Below, one piece after another: positions 1-7,250 of a DNA stretch of 27,777 nt; within the stretch, counting starts at the first letter, position 1; each line of letters starts with the position of its first letter. The stretch lies in NCBI GenBank assembly GCA_023436765.1, contig JAEZHX010000150.1, positions 1-27,777 on the forward strand, read 5' to 3'. The stretch is from Bacillota bacterium. GTDB lineage: Bacteria; Bacillota; Clostridia; Lachnospirales; Lachnospiraceae. Under the pieces are notes generated by a model. That model worked only from the letters and a program-made list of their open reading frames with translations, did no database searches and was not told where the DNA came from. A program made the translations under genes and the position numbers.

Positions 1-1129
1 GGTCAGTAAAATTCTCAAGGAAGGTGGTCTTCTCGTGGAAGTGCCTTACATTCTTCATGATTCCCTCTGCCGTATACCAGGGATCGTCCTTCTGTATGGG
101 AAGCTCCACTGTCTTCTCTTCAAAACCCGCTTTAAAGATTGCTGTGATCAGCTCTATCGTATTCCTTCCGCTCTCCCCGGTAATCAACGGTTTCGTCCCA
201 TTCTCAAGGGCGGACAGAACATCCTCTATCTCTCCTGTGTGAGCTTCATAGATAAGCTCCGGAAGCCCCTCGTAGTAGGAGGTAATCTCCTGCTCAAGCG
301 CAGTGTTCTTCTCCGGAAAGCCGTTAGATTTAGAATCAGAGGCAGTAACCTTCCAGGGTGCTGCTATCCTCGCCTTCGTGCCATGGAATTCGATCTTCTG
401 ATCCTCCCCATGATGCAGAAGGGAAGCAGTCACCCTGCCCATGGAGCCGTTCTCATATTTTAACACGGACACAGAGACATCCTCTACCTCGGAATTATCA
501 TGGGATACATTACCGAGCACAGCATTGACCTTCTTCGGTACTCCGCCCATCATCCAGTTCAGCATATCGATGTGATGAACTGCATGGTTTAAGGTACAGC
601 CGCCTGATTCCTTCTCCCAGGTACCGCGCCACCAAAGGTCATAATAGCTGTGTCCCCTCCACCAGAAGGAGTCCACATCTGCCCATACCAGGTCCCCGAT
701 GAGGCCGGAGTCCAGAGTTTTCTTTAGATTCATGATCTGGGTCCTGAAACGGTTCTGCGCAACGATACCTAAGAGCTTTCCTGTATCCTTTGAGGCAGCG
801 ATCATCGCATCACATTCCTCCAGAGACGACGCCATGGGCTTCTCACAAAGTACGTTCATTCCGGCCCTCATACAATCGATGCTGATACTGGCATGAACAT
901 AGGGTGGGGTACATACACTGACAAGATCGATGTCCTTACGGTCCAATATATCCTTATGGGAGCTATAAACGAATGCATCTGTTAAGCCATACTCTTCCTT
1001 CCGCTTTTGGGCTTTCTCCGGATAGATATCCACCAAAGCCACGATCCGGCAGCGTTCCGGAAAGGTCAGATAGGCCTGGATGTGAAAAGCAGAGATGTTA
1101 CCTGTTCCAACAATCGCCACATTCAACAT
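1..1129 (-). CDS. Gfo/Idh/MocA family NAD(P)-dependent oxidoreductase, 3' end cut by window
   Basis: The reading frame is open from an ATG at 1129 down to base 1, about 376 codons without a stop. A typical family member has 350-400 residues, so only a few residues are probably missing. The N-terminus starts MLNVAIVGTGNIS, a Rossmann dinucleotide-binding motif. The motif CEKPMA, which carries the conserved lysine, lies near residue 95. A NHAVHHIDMLNWMMGG stretch around residue 185 matches the second conserved catalytic region. A GGAGGGAAGAAA ribosome binding site sits directly upstream of the ATG. Family members oxidise or reduce sugars, inositols and related polyols in the cytoplasm; the substrate cannot be read from the sequence. 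No neighbour lies close enough to suggest an operon. Confidence 0.9.
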   Translation of the reverse strand, partial: MLNVAIVGTGNISAFHIQAYLTFPERCRIVALVDIYPEKAQKRKEEYGLTDAFVYSSHKDILDRKDIDLVSVCTPPYVHASISIDCMRAGMNVLCEKPMASSLEECDAMIAASKDTGKLLGIVAQNRFRTQIMNLKKTLDSGLIGDLVWADVDSFWWRGHSYYDLWWRGTWEKESGGCTLNHAVHHIDMLNWMMGGVPKKVNAVLGNVSHDNSEVEDVSVSVLKYENGSMGRVTASLLHHGEDQKIEFHGTKARIAAPWKVTASDSKSNGFPEKNTALEQEITSYYEGLPELIYEAHTGEIEDVLSALENGTKPLITGESGRNTIELITAIFKAGFEEKTVELPIQKDDPWYTAEGIMKNVRHFHEKTTFLENFTD

Positions 1130-1456
1130 TTTCTTCCCTCCAATATTTAAAATAAACACGAACCAGCCACCTGAAAAAGTTAATCCTACAGCAATCATAC
1201 TCCAGTATGCTTATGAGGACATGGCAGCTAATTTAGACCTTGTTTTTATGTGCTTAGAATACTATAAGGAAGTACCAAAAACAACGTTTCGTAAAGTTTT
1301 CCTATTAAATTACCAAAAAATCGTTGATTTTTACATGTTTTTTATCGGGAAAGCTTCGAGTAGAATATGGATCTAAGCCCTGTACGATCAACATCAAAAT
1401 AGAGCCCTCTCGGTCACATATAACATGCCAAGTCGGGCTCTTTTCATTTATTATCA
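1130..1456. other. Intergenic region between the oxidoreductase and lipid kinase genes
   Basis: This 327-base stretch holds no convincing gene. It must contain the promoter of the minus-strand oxidoreductase. The best candidate on the minus strand is TTGTTT followed after 17 bases by TATTCT, near 1256-1285, which is weak. The 1401-1441 end holds a hairpin terminator, listed separately. The open frame that crosses part of it on the plus strand has no ribosome binding site. Confidence 0.5.
1401..1444. terminator. Probable bidirectional rho-independent terminator
   Basis: AGAGCCC at 1401-1407 pairs with GGGCTCT at 1435-1441. The stem is followed by TTTTCATTT on the plus strand and by ATTTT on the minus strand. 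It lies just past the stop codon of the minus-strand lipid kinase gene and probably ends that transcript. Confidence 0.7.
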
Positions 1457-2350
1457 TCAAATTAAAAGGGTGATGGCTCCCTGAATATTATTGATCCTGA
1501 TTTCATTACCACCCGCATCATACTCACCGTCGATGGACCAGGGAAGCGGTTTCTCCATATAGAAGGTTACCTCCGGGGCTTTGATGAATTCTATCATCTT
1601 ATCAGAATAATCCTTCTTTGTGATTGCTCTGATAATCCTGCTGATATCCAGTGGTGTCTTGGGATTTTTGATCAAAATGATCTCAAACAGCCCATCATTC
1701 AGATCAACCTGGCTGGAATCCAATTTGACCATTCCGCCGATGGAGATCGAATTACTGACTGCACCGAATATGTAGTCATCTTCATAGATCTTGCCACCAA
1801 CATTAAGCTTAATATGGTATGGCTTGATATTCGGTATGTCCTTCACACCCTCCAGTACATAAGCAAAATGTCCGATCGTATTCTTATAGGATTGGGGTGT
1901 GGAATAGGAGCTTCCGGTAAATGCACCGAAGGAAGCGATATAACTGAAATACCTGCTGCCGTTAAACAGCCCGATATCCAGAGACCGTTTTCTGCCATTC
2001 ATAATTGCTTTCACTGCATTATTCACATTATAGGACAGCTTTAAGGTGCTGGCGAAGTCGTTGGTGGTACCTGCAGGTATATATCCCAAAGGTAACCTCA
2101 CACCGAGCTTCATCATGCCCGACACAACCTCATTCAAGGTCCCATCCCCACCGCAGCATACGACAATATCATTCTCAGGCCCTTGCTCCATTACGATGCT
2201 GGTAGCATGACCCTTTGATACGGTTTTCTGCAGGGTGACCTCATATCCGTTATTGCTGAATAGATCATAAGCGCGGTATACATCGGATTTCGTATGGGTT
2301 TTTCCTGCAATGGGATTCACAATCAATAATACTTTCTTACCATCAGGCAT
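1457..2350 (-). CDS. Diacylglycerol kinase family lipid kinase (DgkB/YegS type)
   Basis: The 297-residue protein carries the defining nucleotide-binding motif GGDGTLNE at residues 67-74 and a second conserved loop, PAGTTNDFA, at 92-100. The opening VLLIVNPIAGK is also typical. Length fits the YegS/DgkB/BmrU group (about 290-310 residues). Members phosphorylate lipid alcohols such as diacylglycerol or related lipids at the cytoplasmic face of the membrane; the exact lipid is unknown here. Start choice is supported by AAAGGAGA eight bases before the ATG. The gene is monocistronic, divergent from the dehydrogenase at 2554, and followed by a hairpin terminator. A plausible promoter lies at 2386-2414. 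Confidence 0.9.
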   Translation of the reverse strand: MPDGKKVLLIVNPIAGKTHTKSDVYRAYDLFSNNGYEVTLQKTVSKGHATSIVMEQGPENDIVVCCGGDGTLNEVVSGMMKLGVRLPLGYIPAGTTNDFASTLKLSYNVNNAVKAIMNGRKRSLDIGLFNGSRYFSYIASFGAFTGSSYSTPQSYKNTIGHFAYVLEGVKDIPNIKPYHIKLNVGGKIYEDDYIFGAVSNSISIGGMVKLDSSQVDLNDGLFEIILIKNPKTPLDISRIIRAITKKDYSDKMIEFIKAPEVTFYMEKPLPWSIDGEYDAGGNEIRINNIQGAITLLI

Positions 2351-2385
2351 CTAACTGTCTCCTTTTGTCCTTCTCTCATGATAAT

Positions 2386-2414
2386 ACAATATAACATACT
2401 ACAAGATTTTTCAA
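2386..2414 (-). promoter_or_regulatory. Candidate sigma-A promoter of the lipid kinase gene
   Basis: On the minus strand TTGAAA (2409-2414) and TATTGT (2386-2391) are separated by 17 bases, about 35 bases upstream of the start codon. The match is reasonable but the region is AT-rich, so chance matches are possible. Confidence 0.4.
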
Positions 2415-2553
2415 GTATTATGGTAAATTGTTACATCATTTTTCTCTCCTGTATATTCTTCCCATTATTATTTGGTTTTATTTTCTATTAAGATTGAAGA
2501 ATGACAGGTTATGTGGTATTATTCTGTTCATATGATGAAGGGAGAGATTTGAT

Positions 2554-3504
2554 ATGAACAAATCCAGAAAAGTCGTAATCATAGGAGCCGGGCATGTCGG
2601 CTCCCATTGTGCATATAGTCTTTTTTGCGGAGGTCTTGCGGATGAAATCATTTTCATAGACATTGACCCTGCAAAGGCAGCTGCACAGGCTTGGGATATC
2701 GCAGATGCCGGCAGCTTCATGCCCCATCCGGCTGTGATAAGACAGGGAGACTATGAAGACTGCAGGGATGCGGATCTCATCGTACTGGCAGCAGGTGTTC
2801 CCAGAAAACCCGGACAGACCAGATTGGATACCATGACCGATTCCATCCGGGTAATGAAGGATATTCTTCCTCCCCTAAAGAAAACCGGATTTTCTGGAAT
2901 TATGATCACCATCTCAAATCCGGCTGATATCATTGCAGATTATATCAGAAAGCATACGGGATGGCCGAAAAACAGGGTATTTGGAACAGGTACCTCCCTC
3001 GATACCGCCAGACTGAAGAGAGTGATGCAGGAGGAGACCGGTGTGGATTCCAGAAGCATCCAATGCTTCTCTATGGGAGAACACGGGGATTCCAGCATGA
3101 TACCCTTCTCACAGATAACGATCGGCGGAAAGCCGCTGCTTCAGTTAAGGGAGGAAAAACCGGATACCTACGGCAGACTCGATCTTAACAGGATACTTCA
3201 AAGGACCAGAATCATCGGAATGGATGTCATAAATGGTAAGGGTTCCACGGAATTCGGAATCGGTACCGTCCTGGCAGATATGGTACGGGCTGTTTTCCAT
3301 AACGAACACAGGATCATACCGGTATCTGCTCTCTTAGAAGGTGAATATGGGCAGACAGGTCTGCATGCAGGCGTCCCCGCTGTCATCGGCAGCAACGGCC
3401 TGGAGGAAATTATCGAACTAAAGCTAAATAGCGAGGAGCAGAAACAGTTCGAGACTTCCTGTGATGTCATTCGTAAGCATATTGACCTGGCTTCCAAGAT
3501 ATAA
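2554..3504 (+). CDS. Lactate/malate dehydrogenase family protein
   Basis: The 316-residue protein has an N-terminal Rossmann motif (GAGHVGS, residues 11-17). An aspartate after strand 2 (IFIDID, 33-38) indicates NAD preference. The active-site loop is GVPRKPGQTR at 81-90, with D150 and R153 in LDTARL and the catalytic His177 in GEHGDS. It interconverts a 2-keto acid and an L-2-hydroxy acid. Overall the sequence looks like L-lactate dehydrogenase, but R84 sits at the specificity position where lactate enzymes carry Gln and malate enzymes carry Arg, so substrate preference is uncertain. The ATG is preceded by AAGGGAGA. The gene stands alone and is followed by a hairpin terminator. Confidence 0.9.
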   Translation: MNKSRKVVIIGAGHVGSHCAYSLFCGGLADEIIFIDIDPAKAAAQAWDIADAGSFMPHPAVIRQGDYEDCRDADLIVLAAGVPRKPGQTRLDTMTDSIRVMKDILPPLKKTGFSGIMITISNPADIIADYIRKHTGWPKNRVFGTGTSLDTARLKRVMQEETGVDSRSIQCFSMGEHGDSSMIPFSQITIGGKPLLQLREEKPDTYGRLDLNRILQRTRIIGMDVINGKGSTEFGIGTVLADMVRAVFHNEHRIIPVSALLEGEYGQTGLHAGVPAVIGSNGLEEIIELKLNSEEQKQFETSCDVIRKHIDLASKI

Positions 3505-3603
3505 ACTCCTAACCTGAAGCAAACGACACATAAGAGAAGTACCCAGTTTACAGAAACGTATTCCTCATATCTGTATTGGGGCTATCATTCGCTCAGCACA
3601 ATA

Positions 3604-3668
3604 AACGCAGGAAATCATATCAACTCGGAATGTAACTCCGAAGAAGGTATCATATCCTGCGTTATTTT
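3604..3668 (+). terminator. Rho-independent terminator after the dehydrogenase gene
   Basis: AACGCAGGA (3604-3612) pairs with TCCTGCGTT (3655-3663). An inner CGGA/TCCG stem extends the structure, and ATTTTATT follows. It lies between convergent genes and may also stop the minus-strand transporter operon. Confidence 0.65.
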
Positions 3669-3733
3669 ATTCCTATGAACCAGCTGAAGGGTTTCTTCTT
3701 GTTGAAACAAAGGGAAGCCTGCTTAAGCTCTCT

Positions 3734-4525
3734 CTATGCCAGTAGCATACGGTCGTTCGACAGCTGCTTCTTTCTCTCTCTGGAATAGTAAGTTAGTAGC
3801 TCTTCTACCGTCATTCTCTCACGTTCCTCACCCCGGATATCCAGAATAATCTCACCGTCATCCATCATAATGGTACGATTCCCGAGGGATAATGCGGCAT
3901 TGATATCATGGGTTATCATCATCGTCGTAATCTTCGCCGAGGTTATGATATCCGTTGTAATCTTTAGGATCTTCCTCGCAGTGGCGGGATCCAGCGCAGC
4001 CGTATGCTCATCCAGAAGCAGCAGCTTCGGCGAGGAAATGGTGCACATCAATAAGGTTACTGCCTGCCTCTGGCCTCCGGACAGATGGCCTACCTTGGTC
4101 TTCATCCGGTTCTCCAGACCCAGCTCCAGCTTACTGAGTAGTTCCTTGAAATAGGTGGTATCTCTCTTGTTCAGAGCGAAAAAGCTTCGCCCGGCTTTCC
4201 TGGTATAAGCCAGTGCCAGATTCTCCTCAATCGTCATCGAGGGTGCGGTTCCCTTCATTGGGTCCTGCATCAGTCTTCCAATATCATAGGAACGCTTATA
4301 ATCGGGCAGTGCGGTTATATTTTTTCCATCCAGAAGAATACTGCCGCTATCCACATAGAAGGATCCGGCTATCGCGTTGAACAGGGTGGATTTACCGGCT
4401 CCGTTGGAACCGATAATCGTCACGAAATCTCCTTCCGATAGGTTAAGGTTAATCCCCTTTAGGGCTATTTTCTCGTTTACGGTACCTGGAAAGAAGGTTT
4501 TACTTACGTTCTTCAGTTCTAACAT
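3734..4525 (-). CDS. ABC transporter ATP-binding protein, predicted tryptophan importer (TrpZ-like)
   Basis: The 263-residue protein has all nucleotide-binding-domain motifs: Walker A GSNGAGKST (39-47), signature LSGGQRQ (148-154), and Walker B LLLLD followed by E173 and H174 in DEHTAALDP. The DEH form in place of DEP is, from memory, usual in the importer family that pairs with PF04392 binding proteins. It powers the importer from the cytoplasmic face. The start codon lies inside the 3' end of the permease gene (26-base overlap), so the two are translationally coupled. It is the last gene of the T-box-controlled operon, and the Trp specifier there is the reason for assigning tryptophan as substrate. 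Confidence 0.85.
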   Translation of the reverse strand: MLELKNVSKTFFPGTVNEKIALKGINLNLSEGDFVTIIGSNGAGKSTLFNAIAGSFYVDSGSILLDGKNITALPDYKRSYDIGRLMQDPMKGTAPSMTIEENLALAYTRKAGRSFFALNKRDTTYFKELLSKLELGLENRMKTKVGHLSGGQRQAVTLLMCTISSPKLLLLDEHTAALDPATARKILKITTDIITSAKITTMMITHDINAALSLGNRTIMMDDGEIILDIRGEERERMTVEELLTYYSRERKKQLSNDRMLLA

Positions 4526-5522
4526 AATTCCTAGCCTCCCTTCTCAGCTTACCCTGCTTCATACCTGTTATGATCACCGGAATGGAAAGTGCTAAGGCTA
4601 CGATGACAGCCGATACCAGCTTCAAGGCATAGGCCGGAAACATATTATATTTTAATGCGAGTGCTATGATAATCCGATAAATGACAGAACCGGCTATTGC
4701 TGAAAGTAAGCCTGTCGTAACAGAGCGCTTCCCAAAAATCGCCTCACCGATAATCACAGATGCGAGTCCGATTACCACCATACCGCTGCCGGAATTTATA
4801 TCCGTGGACATCTGATGCTGTGAAAGCAATGCACCGGATAATGCCACACAGGCATTCCCGATGGCTAGTCCGATGCATTTCGTCAGATTTGCATTGATGG
4901 AGGAGGAACGGACCATATCCTCATTGTCACCGGTCGCACGAATCGCCAGTCCGAGCTTCGTCTTATAAAAGATTGCTAAAACAACGAACAGGAGGATACA
5001 GAACGCAAGTGCCAGCAGCGTCTTTCCGATACTGTATTTCACAATGAATTTTCGAATATCCGTAAGCAGAGCTTCCTTCTGCTGAAGTTCACTCCCCGTA
5101 CTGCCGGGACGGAATAGTTGCTGGATGCGGTAAGCTGCGTCCGTCAGAAAGGAATCCATTCTGGTAAATAAGGTACTTTTACCGGCTACAGAAAGATTGC
5201 CTTTTCCTCCCATGATGGCAAGATTCACCGTATATAAGCCTGTCATGACCAGGATTCCGGCGAGAATCGGATGGATACTGACCTTCGTCTGAAGCAGTCC
5301 TGTTATGCTTCCGGCTAATGCTCCGACTGCGAAGGCTGCCAATAAAGCCAGATAAGGATGCCCTCCCAGCACCAATACTGCAGAGACCGCCATACCCAGA
5401 ACAAAGCTTCCGTCCACCGTAAGGTCCGGGACGTTCAATATGCGGAAGGTCGTATAGATTCCCATCGCCATCACAGCATAAATAAGTCCCAGCTGTATCG
5501 AACTGATTATCAGTGTCATCAT
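4500..5522 (-). CDS. ABC transporter permease, predicted tryptophan importer (TrpY-like)
   Basis: This 340-residue polytopic membrane protein belongs to the branched-chain amino acid/ribose-type permease superfamily (BPD_transp_2). Hydrophobic segments span most of the length, and the GLAIRATGDNEDMVRSSSIN region is a typical cytoplasmic coupling loop. Compared with the roughly 290-residue relatives I know, it has about 45 extra hydrophilic residues around 125-175 (a stretch rich in Gln, Glu and Arg). Two ATG codons are in tandem at 5522 and 5519; a purine-rich GGAAAAGGGG lies just upstream. It follows the binding-protein gene after an 86-base spacer with a hairpin and overlaps the ATPase gene. 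Confidence 0.85.
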   Translation of the reverse strand: MMTLIISSIQLGLIYAVMAMGIYTTFRILNVPDLTVDGSFVLGMAVSAVLVLGGHPYLALLAAFAVGALAGSITGLLQTKVSIHPILAGILVMTGLYTVNLAIMGGKGNLSVAGKSTLFTRMDSFLTDAAYRIQQLFRPGSTGSELQQKEALLTDIRKFIVKYSIGKTLLALAFCILLFVVLAIFYKTKLGLAIRATGDNEDMVRSSSINANLTKCIGLAIGNACVALSGALLSQHQMSTDINSGSGMVVIGLASVIIGEAIFGKRSVTTGLLSAIAGSVIYRIIIALALKYNMFPAYALKLVSAVIVALALSIPVIITGMKQGKLRREARNYVRTEERK

Positions 5523-5567
5523 AGTAAAACCCCTTTTCCTTCTTCCATTTATGCGATTACAGGGATA

Positions 5568-5592
5568 CGCCTGGCGGCCTAACCGCCAAGCG
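5568..5592 (-). other. Intercistronic hairpin in the trpXYZ-like operon
   Basis: TGGCGG (5572-5577) and CCGCCA (5583-5588) enclose a five-base loop, and an outer CGC/GCG extension follows after one mismatch. No U-run follows on the minus strand, so it is unlikely to be a full terminator. Hairpins after a binding-protein gene often protect upstream mRNA and raise its level relative to the permease; that role is inferred. Confidence 0.55.
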
Positions 5593-5608
5593 CATCCTAA
5601 GCTTGCTA

Positions 5609-6694
5609 TTATTCACCCAATACCACAAACTCAGCCTTTAAAGCTTCCGGAACTGTTATTCCCAACTGATCCGCAGATTTTTGGTTAATCATCTTTGCAT
5701 ATTCAGCAATCTGTTCCACAGGATTGTCAGCAATACTTTCCCCATTCATGATGCGGATGGCCATCGCTGCCGTCTGCTTACCAAGTACGGTATAGTCAAT
5801 TCCAACGGTTGCCAGACCGCCGTCCTTAACCATGGAATCTGCACCGACATATATCGGCAGGTTTGCATCCATTGCTACCTGCAGGTAGGTCGGCATAGCG
5901 GAGGCTACTGTATTATCATTCGGAGTAAAGAACGCATCTACCTCTCCGATCAGGGAGGCGGCTGCCTGCTGCAAATCTGCCGTACCGGTAATGGTTACTT
6001 CCTTATATGCAATACCCTTGGTATCACAGTATTTCTTAGCTCTCTCTATGCCTGTGGCGGAATTGATTTCACTGCTGTTATAGAGGAAACCGAAGGTTTT
6101 CACTTCCGGAGTCAGCTGCGTCGCCAGAGCAAAGATGTCTTCAATCGCAATTGAGTTAGATACGCCGGTAATATTACCGGTAGTCTCCTCGAAGGAGGTC
6201 ACGAGGCCTGCCTCCACCGGATTACTTACTGCTGAAAATACAATCGGTATCTCGGTAGTAGCAGCCATCGCCGCCTGGGCCGTCGGGGTTGCTATCGGTA
6301 TTATCATGTCAACCTGATTACTGATCATATCCTGCATGATAGTGGGCAGAAGGCTGGCATCCCCATTCGCATTCTGAAAGTCAATCACTACCTTATCCTC
6401 CCCATAGCCGAGAGCCTTCAGTTCCGAAATGATGGTCTCACGGATCTGATTAAGAGAGGGATGGTCCACATGCTGTACAATACCGATTTTAAAGGGCTTC
6501 TCTGCTGTCGCTTCCTTATCACTGTCCTTCTTATCACTGCCTGTCGAATTACCTTCTGCTGAATTGGTGTCCGTTTGAGCTGCCTTATCCTGTGTGGAAG
6601 TTAATTTTTCCTCACTCTTACTGCTGCCTGAGCAAGCGGTAAAGAGTCCGATAACCATAATGGTTACGAGTAAGCCTGATAGTAATCTTTTCAT
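5609..6694 (-). CDS. ABC transporter substrate-binding lipoprotein, PF04392 type, predicted tryptophan-binding (TrpX-like)
   Basis: The 361-residue protein begins with a lipoprotein signal ending in lipobox LFTAC (Cys21) and a Ser/Lys/Asp-rich linker to about residue 65. The mature domain starts FKIGIVQHVDHPSLNQIR and includes IPIVFSAVSNPVEAGLV, a pattern characteristic of the PF04392 periplasmic-binding family. It would capture substrate outside the membrane for the permease and ATPase downstream. The ATG is preceded by AGGAGGAAAAAATC. It is the first gene after a T-box leader whose specifier reads UGG, which supports tryptophan as ligand; ligand identity rests on that and on family precedent in streptococci and clostridia. 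Confidence 0.88.
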   Translation of the reverse strand: MKRLLSGLLVTIMVIGLFTACSGSSKSEEKLTSTQDKAAQTDTNSAEGNSTGSDKKDSDKEATAEKPFKIGIVQHVDHPSLNQIRETIISELKALGYGEDKVVIDFQNANGDASLLPTIMQDMISNQVDMIIPIATPTAQAAMAATTEIPIVFSAVSNPVEAGLVTSFEETTGNITGVSNSIAIEDIFALATQLTPEVKTFGFLYNSSEINSATGIERAKKYCDTKGIAYKEVTITGTADLQQAAASLIGEVDAFFTPNDNTVASAMPTYLQVAMDANLPIYVGADSMVKDGGLATVGIDYTVLGKQTAAMAIRIMNGESIADNPVEQIAEYAKMINQKSADQLGITVPEALKAEFVVLGE

Positions 6695-6785
6695 GATTTT
6701 TTCCTCCTAATGATGAAATATAATGAATTATTTCGCCATTGAGATGCGTTGCCTTAGCAGCCCCTGACATTTCAACCTTTTATTG

Positions 6786-6912
6786 ATCGAAAATGCCATA
6801 AAAAAACTGCCCTTAAAATTTAAGGACAGATATGCTCTGCGGTGCCACCTTAATTGATTTACTGTTCCCGATATATCGGGTCTGATAAATCCTCTTTTTA
6901 TCGAAAATGCCA
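6786..6912. repeat. Direct repeat of 13 bases flanking the T-box antiterminator
   Basis: ATCGAAAATGCCA occurs at 6786-6798 and again at 6900-6912 on the plus strand. The copies bracket the antiterminator/terminator region of the T-box leader. Function is unknown. Confidence 0.7.
6801..6830 (-). terminator. T-box regulated intrinsic terminator
   Basis: The CTGTCCTTAAA arm pairs with TTTAAGGGCAG and is followed by TTTTTTT on the minus strand. It competes with the antiterminator formed by the T-box sequence just upstream. Confidence 0.85.
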
Positions 6913-7079
6913 ACACATTCTCTGTTGTTAACGCCAACTACGTCTCAGCTACTGGACTAAATCTGCCGTTCACCTCGCCCTCCGTGGTCCATTTGCCGTA
7001 CAGCTTACCGCGGGTTCTCAGCACTGCCCGCTCTCTGTAGGTGCTCCTTACGGTTTGATCTCCACATCATAGGTTTCTT
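6801..7079 (-). ncRNA. T-box riboswitch leader, tRNA-Trp specific
   Basis: Read on the minus strand, the leader has stem I with an AGAG bulge flanked by UACAG/CUGUA and a CGGG/CCCG distal helix. The specifier loop contains AAAUGGACC, whose UGG (6989-6991) is the Trp codon. The T-box sequence AAGGUGGCACCGC lies at 6838-6852. Its UGGC pairs with an acceptor end GCCA, which fits the G discriminator of bacterial tRNA-Trp. A terminator hairpin CUGUCCUUAAA...UUUAAGGGCAG followed by seven U residues ends at 6801. Uncharged tRNA-Trp should stabilise the antiterminator and switch on the downstream importer operon. Two independent tRNA contacts agree on Trp. Confidence 0.93.
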
Positions 7080-7085
7080 ATGGGT

Positions 7086-7114
7086 ATTATATGTTCCCTC
7101 AGCTTAACTGTCAA
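7086..7114 (-). promoter_or_regulatory. Consensus sigma-A promoter of the trpXYZ-like operon
   Basis: On the minus strand TTGACA (7109-7114) and TATAAT (7086-7091) are both perfect and separated by 17 bases. Transcription would start near 7079, at the 5' edge of the T-box leader. A strong constitutive promoter is expected where control is by attenuation. Confidence 0.92.
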
Positions 7115-7250
7115 GATAATTTTTTAAAGTATTTACCAAGTATTACTACGAAATTATATCTAAAAATCATAAAAAGCTTTTATTTTTTCATAGTTCATAT
7201 ATAATAATAGCTGATTGTCAGCAATCACACTACCACAAGGAGAATATTGA

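Noticed and set aside
35..463. 142-residue plus-strand open frame
   Set aside because: It lies wholly inside the minus-strand Gfo/Idh/MocA gene, has no ribosome binding site and shows no recognisable protein pattern.
1281..1300. Possible catabolite-responsive (cre-like) or LacI-type site ACGTTTCGT upstream of the oxidoreductase gene
   Set aside because: It matches the cre consensus poorly, has no symmetric second half, and sits in AT-rich DNA where such matches are expected by chance.
1095..1376. 93-residue plus-strand open frame across the intergenic region
   Set aside because: It starts inside the opposite-strand oxidoreductase gene, has no ribosome binding site and shows no known domain.
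5681..6154. 157-residue plus-strand open frame
   Set aside because: It is antisense to the binding lipoprotein gene, with a Cys/His/Ile-rich composition typical of a reverse-frame shadow.
6728..6937. 69-residue minus-strand open frame in the trpX leader, possible leader peptide
   Set aside because: It covers the T-box antiterminator and terminator and has no ribosome binding site; the RNA structure explains the conservation.
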